From NCBI GenBank assembly GCA_029239975.1, contig JARBTX010000009.1, forward strand, positions 24,581 to 88,580: a stretch of 64,000 nt of DNA, given 5' to 3'. Below, one piece after another: positions 27,956 to 37,257 of the stretch. Under the pieces are notes generated by a model. That model made no database searches. It was not told the DNA's origin and worked only from the letters and a program-made list of their open reading frames with translations. Both the position numbers and the translations under genes were made by a program. Source of the DNA: Anaerocolumna sp. (lineage in GTDB: Bacteria > Bacillota > Clostridia > Lachnospirales > Lachnospiraceae). Numbering within the stretch: the first letter of the stretch is position 1; every line of letters begins with the position of its first letter.

Positions 27956-29266
27956 TTAAGTTAACGATTCATCATTATTAATTTTTTCAATCTCATATTG
28001 AGAATTTATAACAACCCACATTTGTGCAAAATAGTACATAATATTCCAGATTGCAGTTTGATTCAAACCATACCGCTCTAATTTTTGAAGTGATGAATTA
28101 ATACCCCTTGCATCTTTAAACCATACCAAATGCAGAACTGGTTCTCCTATTATTTGTATGTCATAATAATAATAATATGATGATGATGTATTTTCATCAT
28201 ATTCAATAACTGCATTAACTTGCCCTGCTAGTGCAATTGCAGAATCAAAATTTAATGAATTTGCCCTTGTAAAACCTGCTATAAAAGGTAATTGCCAATT
28301 ATATCCTAAAGTTGGCATTCCTATTCCTATGTTCTCTGGAGACATAGTCGATACCAAATATTCTAAAAAAGATACTGTTGTTATAACTGAAATCTGTGAA
28401 GGTGGCCCTATTGAAAAACCCCAGTCATATGATAAAAATGTGATATTATCTGCAATTTTCTCAAGTGCTGAATAATCAACTTTTTCAAATGTGATCTCAC
28501 CATCTGTATATTCGAGCTTAGGATTAATTGTGAGAAATACCAGAAAACCCTCTGCATGTAATCGATTTACTAATAGTGTTACTAAATTTACATAAAGATA
28601 AAGATTTGCTATATTTACATATAAAAATGTAACATCAATACCATATAATCCTTTGGTTCTAAGTATTCTAAGGATATTTTCCACATATTTTTCTTGAACA
28701 TTTTGATCAAGTAAAATGGAATAAACAGCCTCCATATTTGGAGTTCCCTGGGCTGTTAGCGTTGTTAACAACATTAATGGGGCAACTCCATAAGATTTTG
28801 CTATACGAATCATTTCCGTATCATCGTCACTTTCGATAATTTGCCCATCTTTATTGACACGATAATTAAAAATAGTTAAGTAAGTTAAATATGGCAATGT
28901 TTTTTTTAGCAAATCTTCTCTTATATACGGATAAGCAACGCCAATAATCATGAACTTTCCTTTATTGTTTTCATAACTTATTGTAATTGTCTCTCCAGGA
29001 TAAATAAATTCTCTATTAGAAAGTTCTGGGTTATTTCTTAATAATTGCATCACTGATATTTGAAATGAATCTGCTATACTCTGTAATGTATCACCTTCCT
29101 GTACTGTATAACTCAGTTTTGGATAAGCAATTACTATAGTTTGCCCAACTACAAGACTATATGGTTCTACTAATCCATTATCAGATATCAATTTAGATAA
29201 TAGAATTCCGAATTTCTCAGCTATTGAATTAATAGTATCGCCCTCTTGAACGATATAAATTTCCAT
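27956..29266 (-). CDS. LysM-GH18 (SleL/YaaH-like) spore protein with altered catalytic site
   Basis: Two LysM modules at about residues 2-47 (YIVQEGDTINSIAEKFGI) and 52-97 (YTVQEGDTLQSIADSFQI) bind peptidoglycan sugar. A GH18 barrel fills 105-430 (YDWGFSIGPPSQIS, IGIGMPTLGYNW), the arrangement of the cortex-lytic enzyme SleL and spore-coat protein YaaH. The catalytic DxxDxDxE strand reads YGIDVTFLYVN, where the family has roughly GVNIDFEYV, so the key Asp and Glu look replaced by Thr and Leu. It may bind cortex without cutting it. No signal peptide, as usual for spore-coat proteins. The start at 29266 follows a TGAGGTT site. Confidence 0.88.
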   Translation of the reverse strand: MEIYIVQEGDTINSIAEKFGILLSKLISDNGLVEPYSLVVGQTIVIAYPKLSYTVQEGDTLQSIADSFQISVMQLLRNNPELSNREFIYPGETITISYENNKGKFMIIGVAYPYIREDLLKKTLPYLTYLTIFNYRVNKDGQIIESDDDTEMIRIAKSYGVAPLMLLTTLTAQGTPNMEAVYSILLDQNVQEKYVENILRILRTKGLYGIDVTFLYVNIANLYLYVNLVTLLVNRLHAEGFLVFLTINPKLEYTDGEITFEKVDYSALEKIADNITFLSYDWGFSIGPPSQISVITTVSFLEYLVSTMSPENIGIGMPTLGYNWQLPFIAGFTRANSLNFDSAIALAGQVNAVIEYDENTSSSYYYYYDIQIIGEPVLHLVWFKDARGINSSLQKLERYGLNQTAIWNIMYYFAQMWVVINSQYEIEKINNDESLT

Positions 29267-29374
29267 GTTTAACCTCAATACAGTCACTATATCAATTTAT
29301 ATAACATATGCCATAAAATAATAATTGTTGCATATAATTTGTACCAATACCAAATCGTAATACTTTTACACCAA

Positions 29375-30475
29375 TTACTGTACTATATTTAATTCATAAT
29401 CTGTATTATATGTTCTTACATATAATGTATTTTCTCTTTTAATTAAGTAATAAGGGGAGGAAGCTAGACTAATTTTATCTAATACTTCACCATTATTAAT
29501 ACTAATTTGGTATAAATAATCGTCTTCCTCTGTAAAACCATAGCCACTTATAATAACATCATCCATGATTAAAAAATTATTGGAATTACTAACTAATGCT
29601 TCCGTTCTCCACAATATACTCATATCAGTTAAATCTATAGCAGTTATATAAGCATTCATGTTATTAGAACTTTTCGCATAAGTCATGTGACTATGTGAAA
29701 CATATAAAATATTATCTTTTAAGATTGCCCAATTAATTTTTTGTTGAATAAAGTCATAATCTTCTAGGATGAAATCCGGTGAATATCTATAATTAGAGAA
29801 GTCAAATGTTGCTATAAGCGCAAGTGATTTAATATCATATATATTTAAAATATAACCCTCTGAAAAATCTGCACCATAAGTACTATAGATATAAGAATCA
29901 TCATAAAAGGCTTTAGTGATTATTAATTCATCGAAAGATTCATCAATGCCTTCTGGTAGTATTTCTCCACTATTTTGGCTTGTATTAGGAATTTGATAGG
30001 TGTTCATAGAGAGATTATTATTAAGTAACCATTCTGCTTCATCTGTAATCTGATTTGTTTTACTTGATGTTATCTCTAGGTTTTTAGGTTCACTTTTTTT
30101 ATTTGATGCATTCTCTGATAAATAATAGTTAAATGGTGGTGTAGACAAAACAACTGGATTTGTGAATACATCACCTTCTATTGTACTATCTACATTCTCA
30201 GTTCCCTCTGTATTTCCCATATTGCTTGTATCTTCAGACTTATCTTCAGTCTCATTTGTAATTACATCTGTATTGTTATTCTCATCTGTGCTTATTGATG
30301 AATTATCGGATTCAGTAGGTTCACTAGTACTATTTGGTTCACTCGTTTGTATCTCTTCACTAAGCGTTGGTTCTACTTCTTTAATTGAATTTTCTGTTTT
30401 GGGTTTCATACCACATGCATTCATTGTTATGGCTAAAAACAATGTAAGTATAATCATTAATATTTTTTCTTTCAT
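29375..30475 (-). CDS. Lipoprotein with Ser/Thr/Glu-rich linker and propeller-like C-terminal region
   Basis: Residues 1-21 are a lipoprotein signal peptide with Cys21 in TMNACGMK. Residues about 25-110 are low-complexity Ser/Thr/Glu/Asn, probably a flexible wall-spanning linker. The last 190 residues contain repeated short beta motifs (DDSYIYSTYGADF, KDNILYVSHSHMTY, SINNGEVLDKISL), like part of a PQQ/WD-type beta-propeller. I recognise no specific family. The ATG has an AAGGAGG site. It is in the same direction as its neighbours but separated by over 80 bases, so it is probably expressed alone. Confidence 0.75.
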   Translation of the reverse strand: MKEKILMIILTLFLAITMNACGMKPKTENSIKEVEPTLSEEIQTSEPNSTSEPTESDNSSISTDENNNTDVITNETEDKSEDTSNMGNTEGTENVDSTIEGDVFTNPVVLSTPPFNYYLSENASNKKSEPKNLEITSSKTNQITDEAEWLLNNNLSMNTYQIPNTSQNSGEILPEGIDESFDELIITKAFYDDSYIYSTYGADFSEGYILNIYDIKSLALIATFDFSNYRYSPDFILEDYDFIQQKINWAILKDNILYVSHSHMTYAKSSNNMNAYITAIDLTDMSILWRTEALVSNSNNFLIMDDVIISGYGFTEEDDYLYQISINNGEVLDKISLASSPYYLIKRENTLYVRTYNTDYELNIVQ

Positions 30476-30702
30476 ATATTCCTCCTTGTTACAAACACCT
30501 TATTAAACTCATATTAATCTTAATAAAAATGGAAGCATTTTTATTTTAACATAACAATTAACTATATGCACCATAATTTTCCACTTAAATATATTATACA
30601 ACAGTACTACTTCATTTTGAATAATATTCTTATTAAAATGATTATAGTTGATTATTCATAAGTAACATAACTACTAGATAGCTGCACTTTATACTATGTA
30701 AT

Positions 30703-30744
30703 AAAAAACACACAAACCCTTGTTAAAAGACTTGTGTGTTTTTT
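30703..30744. terminator. Terminator after the GH43 gene
   Basis: AAAAAACACACAA and TTGTGTGTTTTTT form a 13-bp stem around a 16-base loop, with A- and T-runs on both flanks. The rest of 30476-30778 is AT-rich without a gene. Confidence 0.85.
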
Positions 30745-30778
30745 TCGCTATGATGTGAATACTCACTATTTGAAGAAT

Positions 30779-32302
30779 CTATTGATTTTCTTTTTGATCC
30801 CAATTTAGTTTAGTAAATTCTGCATACTCTTTACTATCTTCTTTTGACGACACTGCATACATTGCCATAACAACTCCAGTAAAACCACCTGCAACTTCAG
30901 AAGATAAGTATTTTGCTTGCGCACTTCCCAAAAAGATTTCTTCATTGCCTACTAGACAGTAAAAATAATAGTTAATTGGATCAGAAACTATTTTTAATAC
31001 AATAGAATCATCTTCACTTATTATCCTTGTCTGGTTAACAATTGCGTTTATATCACCAATACATAATCTTAACATAACTTTTCTTTCGTTATTCTCATTC
31101 GTTACCGCAAGATCATAATGGTGATTTTCATCCATATAGAAAGTCGCGCCAGCTTCTTTTGCATTACTATTTATATTAACTTTAAGATTCGTGTAAAATT
31201 CTGATTGGCGTATTCCTATAAAGGTTGGTGTATCTCTGTCATTGATAGAAACCGTTGTTCCTTTAAGACGAATACCGTCTTCAATAAATTCATAATTTTC
31301 TTTTTTAGGATCTCTTAAATATACCCATCTTAATTCATTGTCTCCTAACGTGCTAGAGGAAACGTTATAATTCATCGCAGATTGAGCACTTGTGGTTTTT
31401 ATATCCATTTCCATAACTTGTTCTACAGTACCATTTATACCAGCTTCAAACCAGCCATCATCTCTCCACTTTACAGGCACTAAAAATACTTCTCTTCCCA
31501 AATGATGATATGGTACCCACATCCCCGCCTGACGGAATCCTAAGCATACCATAAAAGTATTACCATACTCATCTTCTACTAAGTCCGCATGTCCAATTCC
31601 TTGAATGACACTTTGATGGCCCCCAAGATTACGATTCGTTACTACTGGGTTATTTTCATAAGGCGTAAATGGACCATAAGGAGTTGTTCCCCTTGCATAA
31701 GTAATCATGTGACCATATTCTGTACCACCTTCTGCTGCCATCAGATAATACCATTCTCCGAATCGATATAAATGTGGAGATTCTAAGTAACGACCACCAC
31801 TACCCTTCCATATAGGACGGCTATCTGTTAATCGCTCTCCAGTTTTTATATCTATCTCGCATTGAAAAATGCATCCCTTGCCATCATCATCACTACCATT
31901 ACTCATAAAATAAGCTTTACCATTTTCAAAAAATAAAGATGGATCAATTCCGCCTTGATCTACGAAAATTGGCTCAGACCACTCACCATATATATCAGTT
32001 GTACTAACATAGAAATTCTTATGGTAGGTATCGTTAGTTGTAACCATATAAAAAGTTCCTTCGTGAAAACGAATGGTAGGTGCAAATACTCCACCAGAAC
32101 TATTAATTTTGTGTAGGTTTACTTGGCTATTTCTCGTAAAACAATGTCCAATTTGTTTCCAATGAACTAAGTTATCACTCTCAAATATAGGTACTCCAGG
32201 AAAGAACTGAAATGAACTGCACACCATATAATATTTGCCATTTGCTTTGCATATACTTGGGTCTGGATAAAAACCACGAATTATTGGATTATTTACTAAC
32301 AT
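30779..32302 (-). CDS. GH43 beta-xylosidase / arabinofuranosidase
   Basis: A five-bladed GH43 propeller occupies residues 1-300. The three catalytic acids are visible: general base Asp in RGFYPDPSI, the pKa-tuning Asp in GGIDPSLFF and the acid Glu in RYLESPHLYR. Residues 310-507 form the C-terminal beta-sandwich (GH43_C2/DUF1349-like) typical of intracellular xylan-oligosaccharide enzymes. No signal peptide, so it should cleave imported xylo- or arabino-oligosaccharides in the cytoplasm. The start at 32302 has an AAAGGAG site. A dyad (AATTACAG 32337-32344, CTGTAATT 32394-32401) lies upstream and may be an operator. Confidence 0.9.
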   Translation of the reverse strand: MLVNNPIIRGFYPDPSICKANGKYYMVCSSFQFFPGVPIFESDNLVHWKQIGHCFTRNSQVNLHKINSSGGVFAPTIRFHEGTFYMVTTNDTYHKNFYVSTTDIYGEWSEPIFVDQGGIDPSLFFENGKAYFMSNGSDDDGKGCIFQCEIDIKTGERLTDSRPIWKGSGGRYLESPHLYRFGEWYYLMAAEGGTEYGHMITYARGTTPYGPFTPYENNPVVTNRNLGGHQSVIQGIGHADLVEDEYGNTFMVCLGFRQAGMWVPYHHLGREVFLVPVKWRDDGWFEAGINGTVEQVMEMDIKTTSAQSAMNYNVSSSTLGDNELRWVYLRDPKKENYEFIEDGIRLKGTTVSINDRDTPTFIGIRQSEFYTNLKVNINSNAKEAGATFYMDENHHYDLAVTNENNERKVMLRLCIGDINAIVNQTRIISEDDSIVLKIVSDPINYYFYCLVGNEEIFLGSAQAKYLSSEVAGGFTGVVMAMYAVSSKEDSKEYAEFTKLNWDQKENQ

Positions 32303-32598
32303 GCTATCTCCTTTCAAATATACGTATAATATAGACAATTACAGCACGATACAGATAAGGCATAGAATCTATTATAAAAATTTAATAGTATAACTGTAAT
32401 TTTGTAATTGCCTAAACTATAAAACATTTTATATCTATATTATACATATGATAATTCGGATTTCCTTAAATATACTGACATATATCAGCACATTTTGGAC
32501 ATGAATTTCTTGAGATATGTATTTCATCTCTCAAAGATTTTTTATTTATAAAAATCTGAAATAACTTGTCCTTCTACCAACTTGTGCATATATTTTAA

Positions 32599-33408
32599 TT
32601 ACATATTTTGAATAAAATTATATAACCAATCTCTTTCCCTTCTAGAAATCTCATTATCATTTTGATTGTTATCATAGAGTCTTCTGGTTGCTACGATTGG
32701 CATACACATTAGAATCAAATCTTTACTGATTCCCGCTAATGTACAATAGTTATTTATGTAGTCATTATTAAAATTAGTAAACAACTCTGCAACTTTTTCG
32801 CCAAGTAAATGAGAAACAACTGGCGAATTTAACGTCATATAACTCCAGGCTACATCAAAGATAGGATTACCAGAACAAGCTCCATTCCAGTCAATTACGA
32901 TATATTTTCCATTACTATTAAGTATATTTAGTGGTTGATAATCGCCATGACAGAGTTTATTATCCTTTGGGAAACTATCAAGAAGATCTAGTAATAATTC
33001 TCTTTTTTCTTTTGATATATTTTCTAATTCGAGAATACGATTTTTTAGAAAATCATATTGAGATGGTAATTCTATTATACTTTTCTTATGTATATCTATA
33101 TGTAATTTAGCATATAAATACCCCATCTCTGTTTCATAACAGCCATTTAATAGTGGATCTGCTAACACCTTACCTTCTACACGTTCATAGATTAATGCTT
33201 TTTTCCCATTTAGATCTATTGAGCCAATAAGTTCAGGTATATCAAGGGACGTTTTATTTAATAACTCCCCGATATATTTTTCATTATGAATAACTCCGTC
33301 AGATATATGGGGTTTATAAATCTTTATAACTGCATTATCACCATACTCATATACATTGGATGTTCCACCATTACCAATTTCTTTTCCTATCATAATATCT
33401 ACATTCAT
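32599..33408 (-). CDS. Aminoglycoside-phosphotransferase-like (APH family) kinase
   Basis: The 269-residue protein has the kinase fold of the APH/choline kinase group: a Gly-rich loop (IGKEIGNGGTSNVYEY), the Lys of NAVIKIY, the Brenner motif LCHGDYQPLNIL (catalytic Asp) and the Mg-binding Asp in YIVIDWNGACSG. The substrate cannot be predicted, and these genes are common in Firmicutes outside resistance. The upstream FakA-like mini-gene ends 8 bases before its start, and the two are probably translated together. Confidence 0.85.
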   Translation of the reverse strand: MNVDIMIGKEIGNGGTSNVYEYGDNAVIKIYKPHISDGVIHNEKYIGELLNKTSLDIPELIGSIDLNGKKALIYERVEGKVLADPLLNGCYETEMGYLYAKLHIDIHKKSIIELPSQYDFLKNRILELENISKEKRELLLDLLDSFPKDNKLCHGDYQPLNILNSNGKYIVIDWNGACSGNPIFDVAWSYMTLNSPVVSHLLGEKVAELFTNFNNDYINNYCTLAGISKDLILMCMPIVATRRLYDNNQNDNEISRRERDWLYNFIQNM

Positions 33409-33416
33409 CTTCTTGG

Positions 33417-33668
33417 CTACCCTTGTAGACCATTTGCTTGGCGTTCCATATTTTCAACGACGATATCATGAATATCTCCTAAAGATGCACAATATTCAAG
33501 TAACTTCCATGGTGTATTTGTGTGAAAATGTATTTTTATCATTTCATCGTCACCAACTGCAAGCAAGCAATCGCCTTCGATATTGCTTGTGATGTAATCA
33601 TTGATTGTGTCTTCTGATAAGTCATGTCCTTCAATTAATAATTGAGTATCAAATTTAAATTCTAGCAT
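33417..33668 (-). CDS. Stand-alone FakA/DhaK-like C-terminal domain fragment
   Basis: This 83-residue protein resembles the segment in the C-terminal half of FakA (YloV) fatty-acid kinase proteins: FDTQLLIEG, CLLAVGDDEMIKIHFHTNTP and DIVVENMERQ follow that family's order. The full protein is about 550 residues with a DhaL-type kinase domain, absent here. The gene has its own AAGGAGA site and ATG, so it is either a deliberate mini-protein or a remnant kept in an operon between two kinase-like genes. The conserved HxHT segment is intact. Confidence 0.7.
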   Translation of the reverse strand: MLEFKFDTQLLIEGHDLSEDTINDYITSNIEGDCLLAVGDDEMIKIHFHTNTPWKLLEYCASLGDIHDIVVENMERQANGLQG

Positions 33669-33689
33669 AATAAAATCTCCTTTTCGTTA

Positions 33690-34601
33690 TTAAAAATGAT
33701 TTTTTAAAGCTTGGTTCCATGCAAGATGAAACTCTGTTATAGTTTTAAAACGATTATCTCTTTCTAAGTTCACCGCTTTTAAAGCAACTTCAAACACATG
33801 TTTATCCAAATTCCAATTATCTATAGAACACGGAAAAAATGAATTTCTTAGGTATCTTTCCTTTATATCATTCTCACTAAATTGTCCAAAAAAATGAAAT
33901 ATCAAAGCTCCTAGAGTATAAATATTAGTTATTTCATCGATACATGCACCATAAACATATTCTTCCGGAGCTTTCAATCTCTTAGTTCCGAAAAAGCACT
34001 CACCCATATCATTAACAGCTGGTTTTTTCCTATAAAAATCTATATCACAAATCGTTGTGGTATCTGTATCAAAATTATACATTATACTTCCATCATAAAA
34101 GTCCACTGCAACATAATTATTCATAGCTACAGTTTCAAAAAATGAAAATATTGTATCAACAGTCTTTAATTTCTTATAATTTGGCAAATCTTTAAATCTA
34201 CTAGATGGCTTTTTAAAATTAGGATTTTTAGAATAATATTCAAAATTCCAATGATCAAATAAACACTCTCCATCAACCCACTCAAATACAGCAACATAAT
34301 AATATTCAAATGGATAATGTTCAATTAATTTGACTAAATTCTGATGATTCAATTTTTTATATATCTCTGCTGCATTTTTTAGAATTTTAATGGATTCATC
34401 GGGTGTTATTTCAGCTTCGGTAGTTTTTGCACCTGCAATTTTTATAAAATACTTTTTATTCTTGTTCATTAACCCAAAGCATATACACCCAGAACCTGTT
34501 TGGTCAATTACCTTAAAAATTGTTCCATACTTTTTAATCCATGAAAAATCTTGATATTCTTTTAATCTAAATTCTACATTATCAAGCTTTACAACTATCA
34601 T
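33690..34601 (-). CDS. Protein-kinase-like (Ser/Thr kinase fold) protein
   Basis: This 303-residue protein has kinase-like features: FKVIDQTGSGCICFG in the glycine-loop region, the Lys of KKYFIKIAGAK, hinge YVAVFEWVDGECLFDHW, a catalytic-loop equivalent VDFYDGSIMYN (Asp and Asn kept, His-Arg missing), a metal-site CDIDFY in place of DFG, and an APE-like LKAPEEY. It probably phosphorylates an unidentified target, perhaps acting with the APH-like gene downstream. The promoter at 34787-34816 leaves a leader of about 180 bases. Confidence 0.75.
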   Translation of the reverse strand: MIVVKLDNVEFRLKEYQDFSWIKKYGTIFKVIDQTGSGCICFGLMNKNKKYFIKIAGAKTTEAEITPDESIKILKNAAEIYKKLNHQNLVKLIEHYPFEYYYVAVFEWVDGECLFDHWNFEYYSKNPNFKKPSSRFKDLPNYKKLKTVDTIFSFFETVAMNNYVAVDFYDGSIMYNFDTDTTTICDIDFYRKKPAVNDMGECFFGTKRLKAPEEYVYGACIDEITNIYTLGALIFHFFGQFSENDIKERYLRNSFFPCSIDNWNLDKHVFEVALKAVNLERDNRFKTITEFHLAWNQALKNHF

Positions 34602-34786
34602 ATTGTCTCCTATGGTTTATACTCTTTGCTAATGGCACTTATTGTAATCATTTTTATTCTCCGTAATTTATGCCTCACTTAACATGTCTTAATAGTTAAT
34701 CCACTTCACCTATAATGCACTAAACTATGATTTATTATTTTAAACTTAGTTCTGCTTTCTTATATTGAATCAAGTTATTTCGTCTT

Positions 34787-34816
34787 ATTATACTCTTCCA
34801 CATTTTGGTAAGTCAA
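34787..34816 (-). promoter_or_regulatory. Promoter with shared operator-like spacer, copy 1
   Basis: On the minus strand, TTGACT (34811-34816), an 18-base spacer and TATAAT (34787-34792). The spacer begins TACCAAAATGTGGAA, identical to that of the methyltransferase promoter at 36701-36729. The gap 34602-34909 otherwise holds only the terminator at 34864. Confidence 0.75.
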
Positions 34817-34863
34817 TGTATAATACTTAAAAATATCTGTTCAAGTATTATTTTTATAAAAAA

Positions 34864-34887
34864 GAGCTCATCTTTATAGATGAACTC
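34864..34887 (-). terminator. Terminator after the XRE-repeat gene
   Basis: GAGCTCATCT and AGATGAACTC pair with one mismatch around TTAT, followed on the minus strand by CTTTTTTTAT. Confidence 0.85.
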
Positions 34888-34909
34888 CTTCTTAATATGA
34901 CTTTGAATA

Positions 34910-35688
34910 TTATAAAAACTTCTCTATAATATATTGTGATAACATATGTTTATCTAAGAAAGGTGCAATAGGACTGATAGACTTTATACCATCTTTTTGT
35001 ATTGCCTTTTCAGCTAATGAGTTAAGATAATCTTTATCCACAAACGGTGCTATTTCTTCAAAATGCTTAAAACCAGATTCAGCATATTCTCTCTCAGCAA
35101 TTTGTTGCAAAGTACTTTTAGCGATAAAAGGAATAATGTGAATCAATACTGAGAGACCTTTTTTTTCGTATATATTGAATGCAAGTTCACTTAGGAAATC
35201 ATTTTTTACAAATGGTGCAACAACTTCTAATAAATCATAATTTTCTGACTTCACTGCTTTCGAAACTATTTCATGAACAATATCTTGCTAACAAACGGTA
35301 GAATTCCCTCAATCTCTGACAAATCATCTGACAGATTTGAATGTTTAAATATCTGATCTGCTTGTTCTGGTTTAATGATAGGAGCAATTTTTTTAAATTC
35401 ATTTGTATCTAAGATGTTATGGTTTAAAAATTCTACTGTATTATTTGTTATAACACTTTCAAGAAGATTAGAATTTTCCCCCAACAATTCATCAATAGTA
35501 ACTTCGAATAATTGAACCAATTCAGGAAGTTTTGATATATCAGGCATAGATATTCCCCGCTCCCAATTTGATACCGCTTGAAAGCTAATATTCATTTTAT
35601 CTGCTAATTCCATTTGTGTCATATTTTTTGATTTACGAAGCTCTGAGATATTCTTCCCTATGTTTTCCATATTAAACATAACTTTCAT
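34910..35688 (-). pseudogene. XRE regulator with C-terminal 28-residue repeats, frameshifted
   Basis: The first part (35266-35688) encodes an XRE HTH (MTQMELADKMNISFQAVSNW) and the start of a repeat region; the second part (34910-35254) encodes the rest in another frame. Near 35284-35286 one base is missing: restoring it joins ILPFVSK to DIVHEIVSKAVKSENYDLLE. The whole then shows about six repeats of 28 residues with the pattern [IV]APFVxKDxLxxLAExAI. Either the gene is recently inactivated or the base is a sequencing error. Repeats like these are probably a helical solenoid that binds a partner or monitors a signal. Confidence 0.75.
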
Positions 35689-35829
35689 CCTTTCTACAAG
35701 AAGTATTCAACCCGGGTTTTTCTTGTAAATTAATAGTAATCTAAATACGACCAATTTTCTAACAATTGCTAATTGAATAGAATATTCTTCTAATTCAATT
35801 TATAGTTGAATTTTGTAAAAGTGATTTAA

Positions 35830-36615
35830 CTACTTTCTGCAAATTAATATTGCATGGTTAGCTAATCCTGCACAATATTCACTACCCATAATTATATCAG
35901 CATAATGAAACCATACTTTTCGTTGTTCTAAATTAAAATTTTCAATAATATCATCGGTTAGAAGAAAGTCCAATCCAGCCAATCTTTCGTGAGATAACCC
36001 CACTTTTTTTGCTTCTGCTATCATCTCTTCGGGCATTGAATAGAAAAAAATATCTGGATTTACATCATCAATGCTTTTAGTCAACACATTTTCATCTATC
36101 TTAGCTGTTAGAACTTTATCCCAACCAAACGCGGGCGCAAATTTTGCAATCACTCCAGTTTTATTTATAAAGGCAAATGCTACTATTCCGTCAGGTTTAC
36201 AAATTCTCTCACATTCTGCCATACATTTAGCACGACCTTCTGGATTTAGATGATACATTGGTCCAAGACATAATACAACGTCAAAAGAATTATCACCTAT
36301 ATTATTTAAATCAGTAGCATCTCCGACTTCTGCTTTTACATTATGGTATCCACTTTCTTGTATCAATTCCTGAAACACTTGAATATTAGCAGGTGATAAA
36401 TCAATGCCCACATATTCTTTACATGAGTCAGCAAAATGCATACCATAATATCCACCGCCACAGCCCATTTCTAGAATTTTCTTATCTTTTGATATATACT
36501 GTTTTAATATCTTCTTAGTATTTATAAACTCCATTCCATAGAGTCCAGCTTCTTTCGCTCTATTAATTTCATTCCCTGATGCGTATGCGTTTATTACCAT
36601 TTGTTTATTATCCAT
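35830..36615 (-). CDS. SAM-dependent methyltransferase (class I)
   Basis: The 261-residue cytoplasmic protein has the Rossmann SAM-binding motifs: KILEMGCGGGYYGMHFA (motif I), EYVGIDLSPANIQVFQ (acidic loop), VKAEVGDATDL and DVVLCLGPMYHL (motif IV). It is a Methyltransf_11/25-type enzyme; the small-molecule substrate is unknown. The ATG follows GGGGGAAG. It has its own promoter (36701-36729) sharing a spacer sequence with that of the kinase-like gene, so both may obey the same regulator. Confidence 0.88.
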   Translation of the reverse strand: MDNKQMVINAYASGNEINRAKEAGLYGMEFINTKKILKQYISKDKKILEMGCGGGYYGMHFADSCKEYVGIDLSPANIQVFQELIQESGYHNVKAEVGDATDLNNIGDNSFDVVLCLGPMYHLNPEGRAKCMAECERICKPDGIVAFAFINKTGVIAKFAPAFGWDKVLTAKIDENVLTKSIDDVNPDIFFYSMPEEMIAEAKKVGLSHERLAGLDFLLTDDIIENFNLEQRKVWFHYADIIMGSEYCAGLANHAILICRK

Positions 36616-36700
36616 ATCCTGCTTCCCCCATATGTATGAATCATAACAGTTGCGAGTAAGTAAAAACTCATTTTTTTATTTTGATTAAGTATTTCGTTTC

Positions 36701-36729
36701 ATTATACTTTCCACATTTTGGTAAGTCAA
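36701..36729 (-). promoter_or_regulatory. Promoter with shared operator-like spacer, copy 2
   Basis: On the minus strand, TTGACT (36724-36729), a 17-base spacer and TATAAT (36701-36706), about 90 bases before the methyltransferase start. TTGACTTACCAAAATGTGGA is identical in copy 1 at 34.8 kb. Confidence 0.8.
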
Positions 36730-36745
36730 TCCAAATGTAATAAAA

Positions 36746-36782
36746 CTCCCTTAATGGTAGATGGCTAAAACCATTAAGGGAG
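36746..36782 (-). terminator. Terminator after the zinc-ribbon gene
   Basis: A perfect 12-bp stem, CTCCCTTAATGG (36746-36757) with CCATTAAGGGAG (36771-36782), followed by GTTTTATT on the minus strand. The 381-base gap 36616-36996 contains this, the hairpin at 36858 and the promoter, but no gene. Confidence 0.85.
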
Positions 36783-36857
36783 AAATTATTTACTAGATTT
36801 ATGATTTTTATTAAGTTTTTTCTGTGATTTTATCGGTAATCATAATTTTTAAAGCCA

Positions 36858-36890
36858 ACAAAGAACTCTACATTCTGAAGAGTTCTTTGT
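36858..36890. terminator. Second hairpin in the same gap
   Basis: AAAGAACTCT (36860-36869) and AGAGTTCTTT (36879-36888) pair perfectly, extended by ACA and TGT outside. It could add to the terminator at 36746. Confidence 0.6.
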
Positions 36891-36996
36891 TTGTAATTTA
36901 GTCAATTTGGATTTCTATTGTTTCATTGATAAATGCAATCATAATTCTATGTTAGAACAGAATTTATTATTCGACAATTGATCAATAATGCAATTC

Positions 36997-37257
36997 TTAA
37001 GTAATCTTTCTCCATCTTTTTAGATTTGGGAAATAGTCCATCATTTTTCTTCTGGCAACTTCTTCATCAGGACAATCTGTATCATTTATTCTAAAAGGAA
37101 TACAACTTTCAATCATTTCTTCCATAGTTTCGTTTTTTCCAAAAGAACCATTTGGAAAACAGTAACGGCAATAATCTTTATTTTCGCTACCATCTTCATT
37201 TTTTCCATAGTTATTTACTTCCATAATCATTCCACAACTTTGACATACATCACTCAT
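36997..37257 (-). CDS. Small putative zinc-ribbon protein
   Basis: The 86-residue protein carries two knuckles, CQSCGM at residues 5-10 and YCRYCFPNG at about 29-37, the pattern of the putative zinc-ribbon family that is often fused or adjacent to HTH proteins. Its ATG overlaps the last 8 bases of the XRE-VOC gene, which implies translational coupling. It may serve as a partner or metal sensor for that protein. Function unknown beyond zinc binding. Confidence 0.8.
   Translation of the reverse strand: MSDVCQSCGMIMEVNNYGKNEDGSENKDYCRYCFPNGSFGKNETMEEMIESCIPFRINDTDCPDEEVARRKMMDYFPNLKRWRKIT

Noticed and set aside
33690-34601. Lanthipeptide-type kinase/dehydratase (LanL-like) for the kinase-like gene
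   Set aside because: It lies 12 kb from the RiPP locus, has no lyase or cyclase part, and is paired with an APH-type kinase instead.
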